A DNA stretch of 64,000 bases from an uncultured Lachnospiraceae bacterium. Its GTDB lineage: Bacteria; Bacillota_A; Clostridia; Lachnospirales; Lachnospiraceae. The translations under genes were made by a program, and so were the position numbers. The stretch lies in the NCBI GenBank assembly GCA_951801245.1, contig CATOMC010000004.1:54817-118816 (forward strand), in the 5' to 3' direction. Positions 37,131-46,441 of this stretch are shown in pieces. A model generated the notes under the pieces. It was given only the letters and a program-made list of their open reading frames with translations. It made no database searches and was not told where the DNA came from. Numbering within the stretch: position 1 is the first letter of the stretch; every line of letters starts with the position of its first letter.

Positions 37131-37162
37131 GTTATACTGGCGTGGTGTTATACTGTTATACT
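37131..37162. repeat. Three GTTATACT direct repeats
   Basis: GTTATACT occurs at 37131-37138, 37147-37154 and 37155-37162, at offsets of 16 and 8 bases, in the divergent region between the YgjP-like gene and the TPR gene. The units could be overlapping -10 elements or regulator sites; nothing else is seen in 37078-37331. Confidence 0.5.
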
Positions 37163-37331
37163 AACGTGGATATGAAGAGTAACTGGTCTGCTTCTGATAT
37201 TATATCATATACAAGGAAGCGGTAGAAATAATTACAGTTGTGTGTTAAAATAAGTTACAGATTTTGGAAGCGGCTGTCAGTGCCGGCCGGCGTGCCGGAA
37301 ATAGTGACAGATTGTAACAGGAGCATATGGT

Positions 37332-38321
37332 ATGAGTGAAAGAACCAAAGATTCGAGCAGAACGGCCGGTGAAGGTGTGAGAAGAACAACTTCCGCAAAG
37401 AGTCAGACCGTCCCGAAAAAGAGACCGCCGCAGGCACAAAGACCTGCAGAGAAAAGGGATGCCGGAGAAAGAAAGCAGACAGCTTCTGCAGGACGCCGTC
37501 CGGCAGAAAGACAGCGTGCAGACGATAGTGTGGTTAGGAAGAAGTCGGCAGGTGCAGGCAACAGGCAAAGTTCTACTGCGAAAAAGTCCGGTGCATCTTC
37601 GGGGGCAAAGACAAGGACATCGTCCGGCAGACCCAGGGACATTTCCGAAAGAAGCAGGATGGATGATAGCAGCCGCATGACAAGCAGGGATATGGAGCGT
37701 GCCAGAAGAAGAGAGGAGCGCTTAAGGCGTGTCAGAAGGCAGAAGATCATCATGGCGGCATCCGGGGCGGTGATTGTTTTAAGTCTGCTTACGCTTCTTA
37801 TTTTCTTCCTGTCTCCCGCAAGGTGTATTGTGAATCTCTCCAAGGGAGATAAATTTGCGAAGAATGAGGAATATGATAAGGCACTGGAAGCTTATCGGGA
37901 AGCACTTGAGATCAATGAGAAATCTGTGAAGGCTTATCGGGGAATCGCAGGCTGCCTGCGTATGCAGGAACAGATCCCGAAGGCGGAACAGATCTTATAT
38001 GAAGGGTATGAGAAGACAAAGGACGAGGGAATACTGCGTTATTATAATACACTCCTGATCAATGATGCGGTGGCAGATATCAATGGGGGGAACTGTACTC
38101 AGTCGACCGTTGATAAACTAAACCGCGTGCTCTTATATGACCCTGAGAATCTGGATGCGCTGGCGCTGCTGGATACTTGTAAACAGAGAATGGCAGCAGG
38201 ACAGCCACGGGATACAGAGAGCGGACAGCCGCAGGATACGGAAGGTGAGCAGCCGCAGGATACAGAGGATGGACAGATGCAGGAGGAGCAGCCAGAACAA
38301 GCGCAGCCGGAAGCAGAATAG
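37332..38321 (+). CDS. Membrane-anchored TPR protein with disordered ends
   Basis: The 329-residue protein has a Ser/Arg/Lys-rich disordered N terminus (1-135), one membrane segment (IIMAASGAVIVLSLLTLLIF, about 137-157) and tetratricopeptide-like helices (FAKNEEYDKALEAYREALEI, KAYRGIAGCLRMQEQIPKAE). It ends in a Gln/Asp/Glu-rich tail with short GQPQDTE-like repeats. It is probably a scaffold outside the membrane; partners are unknown. It has no clear ribosome site beyond GGAG at 37319-37322. Confidence 0.75.
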   Translation: MSERTKDSSRTAGEGVRRTTSAKSQTVPKKRPPQAQRPAEKRDAGERKQTASAGRRPAERQRADDSVVRKKSAGAGNRQSSTAKKSGASSGAKTRTSSGRPRDISERSRMDDSSRMTSRDMERARRREERLRRVRRQKIIMAASGAVIVLSLLTLLIFFLSPARCIVNLSKGDKFAKNEEYDKALEAYREALEINEKSVKAYRGIAGCLRMQEQIPKAEQILYEGYEKTKDEGILRYYNTLLINDAVADINGGNCTQSTVDKLNRVLLYDPENLDALALLDTCKQRMAAGQPRDTESGQPQDTEGEQPQDTEDGQMQEEQPEQAQPEAE

Positions 38322-38542
38322 CGGTAAGCATTTTGTGGGCATCAGGCGTGACAGTGAAGCCGAAGACTGAACTGTTACGAATAGCGGTAAAAATCGCAAT
38401 CATGGGCTTTACAAATATAGGGAAGCGGAGTTACCATGGTAGAGGATTGAGAGAATTTCACCCGAAGCAGGATTTGGAATGCAGATCCTGGGCAGGGGAG
38501 ATTTCATGAAGAAATAATAATATGAAAAAAGGAGATAAAGTC

Positions 38543-40087
38543 ATGGGAAGAAAGAAACCTGCGGTATTAATGATCTTAGACGGCTATGGCCTCAATGAGA
38601 AAACGGAGGGAAATGCGGTTGCTTTGGCCAAAACACCGGTGATGGACAAGCTGATGGCAGAGTGTCCTTTCGTCAAAGGAAATGCAAGCGGTATGGCAGT
38701 AGGCCTGCCGGACGGACAGATGGGCAATTCTGAGGTAGGGCATCTGAATATGGGTGCCGGTCGTATCGTATATCAGGAACTGACCAGGATCACCAAGGAG
38801 ATTCAGGACGGTACCTTTTTTGAGAATCCGGCGCTCCTTGATGCCGTGAATAACTGTAAGAAAAACGATTCTTCTCTGCATATGTTCGGATTGTTGTCTG
38901 ACGGCGGTGTGCACAGCCACAACACGCATCTGTATGGACTGTTGGAACTGGCGAAGAGGAACGGCCTTTCCAAAGTGTATGTCCATGCTTTCCTGGACGG
39001 ACGTGATACACCTCCGGCAAGCGGCAAGGGTTTTGTGGAGGATCTGGAAGCCGAGATGGCTAAAATCGGCGTGGGCGAAGTGGCTACCGTAACGGGACGT
39101 TATTATGCGATGGACCGTGACAATAACTACGACAGAGTGGAGAAAGCATATCTGGCGCTCACGAAGGGCGAGGGACTGGAAGCCGAGAGTGCACCGGCAG
39201 GGATTCAGGCGTCTTATGACAGAGACGAGACAGATGAATTCGTGAAGCCTACTGTGGTGAAGAAGAATGGCGCTCCGGTAGCAACGATCAAGGACGGCGA
39301 CTCCGTGATTTTCTTTAACTTCCGCCCGGATCGTGCCAGAGAGATCACAAGAAGTTTCTGCGATGATGATTTCAAGGGATTTGCCAGAGAGAAGAAACTG
39401 GATCTGACTTATGTATGTTTTTCCGATTATGATCCTACGATTCCGAATAAAGAGGTGGCGTTCCACAAGATTTCTGTTAGCAATACGTTTGGCGAATGGC
39501 TGGCGGCCAACCATATGAAACAGGCGAGACTGGCGGAGACAGAAAAGTATGCACATGTGACATTCTTCTTCAATGGCGGTGTAGAGGAGCCCAATGAGGG
39601 GGAGGAGAGAATTCTGGTTAATTCTCCCAAGGATGTGGCGACCTATGATTTAAAACCGCAGATGAGCGCTTACGAAGTCTGCGACAAGCTGGTGGAAGCC
39701 ATCAAGTCCGATACCTATGACGTGATCATCATCAACTTTGCGAATCCGGATATGGTAGGACATACCGGAGTGCAGGAGGCGGCCATCAAAGCGGTGGAGG
39801 CTGTGGATGAGTGCGTAGGGCGTGCGGTAGAAGCCATCAAAGAAGTGGACGGTGTGCTGTTTATCTGTGCAGACCACGGTAATGCGGAGCAGTTGATTGA
39901 CGAGGAGACCGGAGCACCGTTTACGGCACATACCACCAATCCGGTACCTTTTATTCTGGTCAATGCGGATCCTGCTTATAAGCTTCGTGAAGGCGGCTGT
40001 CTGGCAGATATCGTGCCTACGCTCATTGAACTGATGGGGATGGAACAGCCTGCCGAGATGACAGGTAAGTCTTTGTTGGTAAAATAA
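38543..40087 (+). CDS. gpmI: 2,3-bisphosphoglycerate-independent phosphoglycerate mutase
   Basis: GpmI interconverts 3- and 2-phosphoglycerate in glycolysis with two manganese ions. The 514-residue protein has D13 (MILDGYG) and the phosphorylated S63 in MGNSEVGHLNMG, then HAFLDGRDTPP, FNFRPDRAREIT and CADHGNAEQ as metal and substrate motifs. ATG 38543 follows AAAGGAG; the in-frame ATG 38522 has no ribosome site. Nothing else of note lies in 38322-38542. Confidence 0.95.
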   Translation: MGRKKPAVLMILDGYGLNEKTEGNAVALAKTPVMDKLMAECPFVKGNASGMAVGLPDGQMGNSEVGHLNMGAGRIVYQELTRITKEIQDGTFFENPALLDAVNNCKKNDSSLHMFGLLSDGGVHSHNTHLYGLLELAKRNGLSKVYVHAFLDGRDTPPASGKGFVEDLEAEMAKIGVGEVATVTGRYYAMDRDNNYDRVEKAYLALTKGEGLEAESAPAGIQASYDRDETDEFVKPTVVKKNGAPVATIKDGDSVIFFNFRPDRAREITRSFCDDDFKGFAREKKLDLTYVCFSDYDPTIPNKEVAFHKISVSNTFGEWLAANHMKQARLAETEKYAHVTFFFNGGVEEPNEGEERILVNSPKDVATYDLKPQMSAYEVCDKLVEAIKSDTYDVIIINFANPDMVGHTGVQEAAIKAVEAVDECVGRAVEAIKEVDGVLFICADHGNAEQLIDEETGAPFTAHTTNPVPFILVNADPAYKLREGGCLADIVPTLIELMGMEQPAEMTGKSLLVK

Positions 40088-40178
40088 GCAGACAGGGACG
40101 GCGTCAGGGAAAGTGAAGGCGGCAGAAGAGGCTGGAAGGTACGGAGATTTTGAAATAGGAAAAATACGAGATTCATCA

Positions 40179-40216
40179 AAGGATACACATGGAAGCGTCT
40201 GTGTGTATCCTTTTTG
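40179..40216 (+). terminator. Terminator after gpmI
   Basis: GGATACACA (40181-40189) and TGTGTATCC (40202-40210) form a perfect 9-bp stem followed by TTTTT. Confidence 0.88.
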
Positions 40217-40251
40217 TGTGTCGGACAGAAAATAGCCGTAGTGGTATCTGC

Positions 40252-40314
40252 TTGACATATAATACAAGATATAGTATATTAAGCGTACCACCACAAATAG
40301 TACACTTAATATAC
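40252..40314 (+). promoter_or_regulatory. Promoter and operator of the GntR-ABC operon
   Basis: TTGACA (40252-40257), 17 nt and TATATT (40275-40280) form the promoter. GTATATTAAGCGTAC (40274-40288) and GTACACTTAATATAC (40300-40314) are an inverted repeat with 14 of 15 matches and an 11-nt spacer, covering the -10 and start point. This is where the YtrA-type repressor encoded next probably binds. Confidence 0.82.
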
Positions 40315-40349
40315 ATAGAGGAACGATGGAATCGGGGAAAGGAGTAAAC

Positions 40350-40709
40350 ATGATAATCATAGACTATAAGGACACAAGGCCTATATACGAACAGGTGGTT
40401 GACAAGTTCAAGACACTGATCCTGCATGGAGCGCTGCAGGCGGACGAGCAGATGCCTTCCGTGCGGAATCTGGCGATGGAACTTTCTATTAATCCGAATA
40501 CCATTCAGAAAGCCTATGCGGAACTTGAGCGGCAGGGATTCATCTATACGGTCAAAGGCAGGGGAAACTTTGTATCCGGTGACGGACGGCTTGTAGAGGA
40601 GCGTAAACGGGAGTGTATACAGAAGATTCTGGAACTGGCCAGGGAAGTGTTGGAGATTGGTATGACGAAGATAGAACTGATCCGGGAAATTGAGCAGCTA
40701 CAGGTATGA
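40350..40709 (+). CDS. YtrA-subfamily GntR transcriptional regulator
   Basis: The 119-residue regulator has the GntR winged helix (PIYEQVVDKFKTLILHGAL, MPSVRNLAMELSINPNTIQK, YAELERQGFIYTVKGRGNFV) and only a short C-terminal helical tail, the YtrA layout. It precedes an ABC ATPase and permease and probably autorepresses through the palindrome over its promoter. GGAG before ATG 40350 sets the start. Confidence 0.9.
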   Translation: MIIIDYKDTRPIYEQVVDKFKTLILHGALQADEQMPSVRNLAMELSINPNTIQKAYAELERQGFIYTVKGRGNFVSGDGRLVEERKRECIQKILELAREVLEIGMTKIELIREIEQLQV

Positions 40710-40731
40710 CAGGCAAAAGAAAGGAGATTCT

Positions 40732-41637
40732 ATGATAGAGATACATAATCTGACGAAGACTTTTGAGAAGATCAAAGCGGTCGATGAGGTCAGTGTCACC
40801 ATCAGGGAGAAGACGGTGTTTGGACTGATCGGCACAAACGGTGCGGGCAAAAGCACGGTGCTTCGTATGGTATCCGGGGTGTTAAAACCGGATGATGGCA
40901 CGGTGGCGGTGGATAATATGCCGGTGTATGACAATGTGGAAGCTAAGAAAAAGCTGTTTTTTATTGCGGATGAGCCGTATTTCTTTGCTAATGCGAATGC
41001 CCAGACAATGGAGCATTATTACAGCAGCATATACGAGAATTTTGATAAGGCAGAATTTTATAAGTATCTGGAGAAGTTTAATCTGGACAAAAGAAGACGG
41101 ATTGGTACTTTTTCCAAGGGCATGAAGAAGCAGTTAGCACTGCTTCTGGGCATCTGCGCGCACACGAAATATATTCTCTGCGATGAGACCTTTGACGGCC
41201 TCGATCCGGTGATGCGCCAGGGCATCAAATCGATCTTTGCCAAGGAGATGGAGGAGAGAGGGCTTACACCGGTGATCGCTTCCCACAACTTAAGGGAACT
41301 TGAGGATATCTGCGATCATGTGGGACTTTTACATAAAGGCGGCGTGCTCTTGTCTAAGGATCTGGAAGATATGAAATGTAATATCCAGAAAGTACAATGT
41401 GTGTTTTCTTCTAAGGAGGACGAACTGAAAGTATTAAACGGCCTCACGGTATTGAAGAAAGAGCAGAGGGGATCTTTGAGCACGGTGACGGTGAGATGTA
41501 CGAGAGAGGAAGTGGAGGCGAGATTCGCCACGGTGGATATGATTTTCTATGAGGTGCTTCCGCTGTCTCTGGAAGAGATATTTATCAGTGAAACGGAGGT
41601 GGTAGGCTATGACATCAAAAAGCTCATTCTGGGTTAA
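40732..41637 (+). CDS. ABC transporter ATP-binding protein (YtrB type)
   Basis: The 301-residue single ABC ATPase has Walker A GTNGAGKST, FSKGMKKQLALLLGI as the signature region and LCDETFDGLDPV as Walker B. The typical SxGE-like pattern is altered (FSKGM), as is common in this subgroup. AAAGGAG precedes ATG 40732. It overlaps the permease gene by 29 bases, pointing to tight coupling. With the GntR regulator and permease it forms a YtrABC-like unit, perhaps answering envelope stress; the substrate is unknown. Confidence 0.9.
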   Translation: MIEIHNLTKTFEKIKAVDEVSVTIREKTVFGLIGTNGAGKSTVLRMVSGVLKPDDGTVAVDNMPVYDNVEAKKKLFFIADEPYFFANANAQTMEHYYSSIYENFDKAEFYKYLEKFNLDKRRRIGTFSKGMKKQLALLLGICAHTKYILCDETFDGLDPVMRQGIKSIFAKEMEERGLTPVIASHNLRELEDICDHVGLLHKGGVLLSKDLEDMKCNIQKVQCVFSSKEDELKVLNGLTVLKKEQRGSLSTVTVRCTREEVEARFATVDMIFYEVLPLSLEEIFISETEVVGYDIKKLILG

Positions 41638-43768
41638 CAGCAAAGAAAACCATAAGCGCAGGATATGGGTCTGGATTATCGCGGTTTTGTCCCAGCTTTT
41701 GGTTTATAGTTCCATGACGATGATTTATTTAAGCCGGATCAAGGGCCAGTATGAAATGGGGGCCTTTCGGACCATAGAGGCTTTTCGCAGGGCGATGTAT
41801 CAGGCGGCCAGGGATGCACTGGGCTTTTCGGACAATATGTGGCCGGTTATCGTCTTTTTGGGAGCCGTGATCGCCATGCAGGGATTTTCGTATCTGTATG
41901 ACAGGCGGAAGGTGGATTTGTATCACAGCGTGCCGGTCTCGAAGGAAAAACGCTTTGCAGTCATTTATGTAAATGGTATCTTCATTTATCTGATCGGTAA
42001 CCTGGTGGGACTTGTGACAGCTACCGTCATTGCGGCTGCTCAGAAGTCGGTCAATATGGACGTACTGGCCAATGAGGGTCTTGCCTTTGTATGGAATTTC
42101 ATATTGTTTCTGGTGGTATATCATGCCATGATCCTGGCGGTGATGCTTACGGGCAACCGGTTTATTACACTGTTTTTGTTCGGCGTGTTCCTGTTGTATG
42201 AGATCGTGGTGTACTGGATCTTGGAAAGCATGAAATGGTCGTTCTTTCAGACGGCGACCGGCTTTTATCTGTCTTCCAATCCCAAAATCTCACCCTTGTT
42301 TGATTGCGCGGATATGATATGGAACCTTAAAAGTGCGGAAGATGCCGCGGCGGCAGCCAGATTGTGCCTGCCTGTCTGCGGTAAGTGGATCCTGATTGCG
42401 GCGGTCTTTTTGACAGCGGCCTATCTGTGTTATCTCAAGAGGCCGTCCGAGGCGGCTGGCAGGGCGATTTCGTATCGCGTTGTGGAGCCGGTCTTAAAGA
42501 TTGCTGTGGTCATACCGGCAGCACTCGTCGTCGGTATGATCATGTTAGATACTTCCGGCAGTGATGAGATGCTGATGGTAGTCGGTATGCTGGTGAGCGG
42601 TGTGATCTTCTGCGCAGCGATGGAGGTACTTTTTCATTTTGATATCAAAAGCCTTTTGAAACATCTTTGGTCGGGCGGCATCGCACTGGCGGGTATTTTG
42701 GCAGTATTTTGCATCTATAAGTGGGATTTATTCGGGTATGATAGTTATATACCGGAGGAAAATGAGGTAGAAAGTGTTGCAATTTTTGTATCCGGATATT
42801 ATGATGATTACTGGAATGAAAACTTTGAATATATCGGTATTGCAGATTATGAAATGGAGCACATGTTCTTAACCGATACGGAACCGGTCCTTGCGCTTGC
42901 AAGGCAGTTCCAGACGGCTGATGCAGAGCAGATGGGTGATGCCAGAAGTATACAGGTGCTTTACAGACTTAAGTCCGGCAGGAAAGTCAATCGCTCCTTT
43001 GTCATAGACTATGAGGATGCCAGGGCACAGGAGCAGCTTAACCGGATCATGGCATCGGAAGATTATAAAAAGGGATTCTTCCAGAATATGACATATGAGA
43101 TCCCGACGGATAAACTGATGCTTGTCACGTATTCCAACGGGGCTGCTAAGACAGCCATTCCCACGCAGGAGGCACAAAGGCTGAAAGAAGCGTGGGTCAA
43201 GGACATGGAGCAGTATGACTTTACACTGGTGCGGGAGAACCATCCTTGCGGACGGATTACGTTACAGTATGTAAATTATGTATCCAGCAATTTGATGGTT
43301 TATGAGGGATTTGAGAACACGATTGCCTGCCTTAAGGAACTGGAAGCTTATTATCCGGTGAAACTGAATGCGGCGGATATTGATTGCATCATCATCACCA
43401 ATTATCATAACGAGCTGATGGAGCATCAATATGAGAATGATCCCGGCTATGATTTATACAGGGAGGCGAACGGACTTGGCTTTGTAAAGGAGCAGGCGGT
43501 TGCCGTGGATACGTATGTGGATTATACTGTGCGGGAGACCTTTTCCGATGAGGCACAGATTGCCGAGATTCTGGATCATATTCATCCCACATGGATGATC
43601 TCTGAGTTTGCACCCAATGGGGCAGTTGAGAACAACTATGATCTTGAGGTGGTATTTAAGAAGGATACATCGTATCCTTATGAGAGAGATTCTTATTACT
43701 TCAGCTACAATTTCCTGGGCGGACAGGTGCCGGAGTTCGTGGTAGAAGCAACCGCGTATGAAGAATAA
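41609..43768 (+). CDS. ABC transporter permease with large extracytoplasmic domain
   Basis: This 719-residue protein has about eight membrane segments in the first 380 residues, then a 330-residue extracytoplasmic C terminus (from WDLFGYDSYIPEENEVES) rich in Asp/Glu/Tyr. The layout matches YtrC-like permeases with a C-terminal DUF6449-like region, an assignment I am not certain of. GGAGGTGGTAGGCT precedes the ATG. It is followed after eight bases by a second ABC operon. Confidence 0.8.
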   Translation: MTSKSSFWVNSKENHKRRIWVWIIAVLSQLLVYSSMTMIYLSRIKGQYEMGAFRTIEAFRRAMYQAARDALGFSDNMWPVIVFLGAVIAMQGFSYLYDRRKVDLYHSVPVSKEKRFAVIYVNGIFIYLIGNLVGLVTATVIAAAQKSVNMDVLANEGLAFVWNFILFLVVYHAMILAVMLTGNRFITLFLFGVFLLYEIVVYWILESMKWSFFQTATGFYLSSNPKISPLFDCADMIWNLKSAEDAAAAARLCLPVCGKWILIAAVFLTAAYLCYLKRPSEAAGRAISYRVVEPVLKIAVVIPAALVVGMIMLDTSGSDEMLMVVGMLVSGVIFCAAMEVLFHFDIKSLLKHLWSGGIALAGILAVFCIYKWDLFGYDSYIPEENEVESVAIFVSGYYDDYWNENFEYIGIADYEMEHMFLTDTEPVLALARQFQTADAEQMGDARSIQVLYRLKSGRKVNRSFVIDYEDARAQEQLNRIMASEDYKKGFFQNMTYEIPTDKLMLVTYSNGAAKTAIPTQEAQRLKEAWVKDMEQYDFTLVRENHPCGRITLQYVNYVSSNLMVYEGFENTIACLKELEAYYPVKLNAADIDCIIITNYHNELMEHQYENDPGYDLYREANGLGFVKEQAVAVDTYVDYTVRETFSDEAQIAEILDHIHPTWMISEFAPNGAVENNYDLEVVFKKDTSYPYERDSYYFSYNFLGGQVPEFVVEATAYEE

Positions 43769-43776
43769 GGAAAGAA

Positions 43777-44532
43777 ATGGAGGAGACGGTGGAGGCGTAT
43801 AACAAGACAGGGCCGGTAATAGAGGTGAAGGATCTGTACAAGATATACCGGGTCGGTGAAGAGAGAGTGCGGGCACTAAACGGTGTCAGTTTCACCATTA
43901 ACCGGGGAGATTTCTGTTCCATCGTCGGTACTTCCGGTTCCGGTAAGTCCACACTTTTGAATATGCTGGCAGGATTGGAAAAGCCTACCAAAGGCGAGAT
44001 CGTGATTGCCGGAGAACATATGGAGCACAAGAATGAGAACCAACTGGTCGCATTCCGCAGGGAGCATATCGGATTCATCTTTCAGTCTTTTAATCTGATG
44101 GGCACCATGAATGCGATCGAGAATGTGGCTCTGCCGCTGACGTTTCAGGGGATTGACAAGAAAAGCCGTAATAAGAAGGCGGAGGAGATGTTGGATCTGG
44201 TGGGGCTTGCGAAACACAAGAAGCATAAGCCGAATCAGATGTCCGGCGGACAGCAGCAGCGTGTGGGTGTAGCCCGTGCGCTGGTGGTGGAACCGGAGAT
44301 CATCTTCGCGGACGAGCCTACGGGTAATCTGGATTCCAATACTTCGGTGGAAGTCATGAATCTGATGAAGAGGGTGGTGCGGGAGAAGAACCAGACGTTA
44401 GTGATGGTTACCCATGATAATTATCTGGCCGGATTTGCCGATATCATTTTGCGGATTCGGGATGGCAAGATCATTGAGATAGAAGATCACAGGGGAGAAG
44501 AGATACCTGACGAGATTGCCAGGAAGGTATAA
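43777..44532 (+). CDS. MacB/LolD-type ABC transporter ATP-binding protein
   Basis: This 251-residue ATPase has Walker A GTSGSGKST, the signature MSGGQQQRVGVARAL and IIFADEPTGNLD, typical of MacB/LolD/FtsE-like exporters and mechanotransmission complexes. It starts eight bases after the previous permease. It probably works with the permease at 46441, with the adaptor-like membrane protein between them. Confidence 0.92.
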   Translation: MEETVEAYNKTGPVIEVKDLYKIYRVGEERVRALNGVSFTINRGDFCSIVGTSGSGKSTLLNMLAGLEKPTKGEIVIAGEHMEHKNENQLVAFRREHIGFIFQSFNLMGTMNAIENVALPLTFQGIDKKSRNKKAEEMLDLVGLAKHKKHKPNQMSGGQQQRVGVARALVVEPEIIFADEPTGNLDSNTSVEVMNLMKRVVREKNQTLVMVTHDNYLAGFADIILRIRDGKIIEIEDHRGEEIPDEIARKV

Positions 44533-44587
44533 CATAGGGTGTATGGGGAAAAGGCAGTAAGAAACAGGAATCTGGAAGGATGGAAAA

Positions 44588-46441
44588 ATGAGTAGAGAAA
44601 GAAAGCAGGCAGGAAGAGATACAAGGAGAAGAATAAATACCGGCAGGGTCAGCGCCGCCGTTTCGTTTGGACTGGCATTGCTGTTGCTGCTGATGTCTCC
44701 GACCCGGACGATGGGTCAGGTACATGCCACAGAGGAAGAAGAGGAGAACCGGATTAAATACAGATATGAGGATGTCTATGAGGATGGCGTCAGTGGGAAT
44801 CATACGAGAATAAAGTATCTGGAACGTTCTTCGGACAGAGTGATCACGGATGACGATCGTGCGGATGCCGATGCAGATATGCTCTATTATATGCAGAGTC
44901 TGGAAGTGCGCTATAAGCTGGACGAAAAAGTGATGGAGAATCTACATAAGGTTTTCGACAGTGCAGTGTATTATATTGCCAACACGGAGATGACACTGAC
45001 CGAAATGTGGGCTTATGTAGCTTCTGCCAAATCTTCCATGGAGTCGGCGGCGGTAGAGAAGATCACGATGACCACCAGTGAGTTCCTGCAGGTGGCGGAT
45101 AACTGGGAGACGCCTATCGTCAGCTATGGACAGTCCGTTTCCATCGTGCTTCCAATCGTCAATTTCGGTACGGAAGAATTAAATGACCTGATCATAGAGC
45201 CGATGACGTCCACACTGGTGACGGAATGGCCTTTTGAGCCGGATATGACCAATTACCTTCAGACCGAGCCTTTTATCCCGGGCTGCGAGACCAAGGAAGC
45301 GGCCATGGCAAACCGCAGAGAATTTACGTTTCATTTTACCACCAGAAGCGATGTGATGAGCGGGTATTATCCGTTGAAATTCAAGATTTCTTATACCAAG
45401 GCTGGCGTGCGCAGCGAGGAGCCCATAGAGTTGACTGTATATGTTAAGACGATCGGCAAACCGGGCAGCGGCATCATCGGCGGCAGCGGGCAGGAGACTT
45501 CCGGCGCCAAGCCGCGTATCGTGGTGACGGGATTTGAGACCAACCCGGCGGATGTATATGCAGGAGATACCTTTGTCCTGACGATTCATGTGAAAAACAC
45601 AGCCAAAGACGTGGCCGTGACCAACGTTCTTTTTGATATGCAGGCGGCCCAGGAGGGGGAAGATAAGACAAATACGTACTCAGCGTTTCTGCCAACGTCC
45701 GGCTCCAGTTCCGTCTATATGGATAAGATCGGGGCAGATACGGCGGCAGACATTGAGATTGAAATGACGGCGAAAGCGGATTTGGCCCAGAAGCCATATG
45801 TGCTGGATCTGAATATGAAATATGATGCCAGCACCATGTTTGACCTGACGGATAAGGCAAGCGTATCGATACCGATTCTGCAGGAGAGCCGTTTCGATAC
45901 CAGCATTCCCGAGGTGGTGCCGTCTGATATCCAGGTGGGGTCTCAGTCGAATGTGATGTTCAGCATCTATAATACGGGAAAAACGACACTATATAATGTG
46001 CAGGTGAAATTTATCGCGGATTCCATTGAAGAGGCATCGGCCTTTGTGGGGAATTTGCAGTCCGGCAATACAGGTAATGTGGATGTGATGCTGACCGGCG
46101 CAGCGGCGACCATGGATGACGGTACAGTCGTCATGGAGATTTCCTATGAGGATGAAGCGGGCAATGTGACAACGCAGGAGAAGACGATCACCTTATTTGT
46201 ATCAGAGGTTTTCATGGACGATATGATGATGGGTGACATGATGGGTGATGATATGATGATGGGCGAAGAGCAGCAGGAACCTAAGAAGGGACTGATCGCA
46301 GGTATTGTGGCAGGTGTAATAGTCATAGCTGTTGTGGGTATCGTGGTATTTGTGAAACTGCGTAAAAAGAAAAAGGCTGCGAAGGCTTTGGCAGAAGAGA
46401 TTGCAGATCTTGAAAAAGATCTGGATGAGGATAAGAAATAA
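44588..46441 (+). CDS. Extracellular CARDB-like protein anchored by a C-terminal membrane helix
   Basis: The 617-residue protein has an N-terminal signal or anchor (about 20-40) and a large extracytoplasmic region with beta-rich CARDB/COG1361-like modules (YAGDTFVLTIHVKNTAKDVA, QVGSQSNVMFSIYNTGKTTL). A C-terminal membrane helix (LIAGIVAGVIVIAVVGIVVF) ends in a basic cytoplasmic tail. Just before the helix lies a Met/Asp/Gly cluster, MDDMMMGDMMGDDMMMG (about 544-560), resembling metal-binding Met-rich segments. Its stop overlaps the permease start by one base. It probably acts as the adaptor of this export complex. Confidence 0.8.
   Translation: MSRERKQAGRDTRRRINTGRVSAAVSFGLALLLLLMSPTRTMGQVHATEEEEENRIKYRYEDVYEDGVSGNHTRIKYLERSSDRVITDDDRADADADMLYYMQSLEVRYKLDEKVMENLHKVFDSAVYYIANTEMTLTEMWAYVASAKSSMESAAVEKITMTTSEFLQVADNWETPIVSYGQSVSIVLPIVNFGTEELNDLIIEPMTSTLVTEWPFEPDMTNYLQTEPFIPGCETKEAAMANRREFTFHFTTRSDVMSGYYPLKFKISYTKAGVRSEEPIELTVYVKTIGKPGSGIIGGSGQETSGAKPRIVVTGFETNPADVYAGDTFVLTIHVKNTAKDVAVTNVLFDMQAAQEGEDKTNTYSAFLPTSGSSSVYMDKIGADTAADIEIEMTAKADLAQKPYVLDLNMKYDASTMFDLTDKASVSIPILQESRFDTSIPEVVPSDIQVGSQSNVMFSIYNTGKTTLYNVQVKFIADSIEEASAFVGNLQSGNTGNVDVMLTGAAATMDDGTVVMEISYEDEAGNVTTQEKTITLFVSEVFMDDMMMGDMMGDDMMMGEEQQEPKKGLIAGIVAGVIVIAVVGIVVFVKLRKKKKAAKALAEEIADLEKDLDEDKK

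Noticed and set aside
38576..39556. 326-residue minus-strand open frame opposite gpmI
   Set aside because: gpmI is certain on the other strand and the antisense product has no recognisable features.
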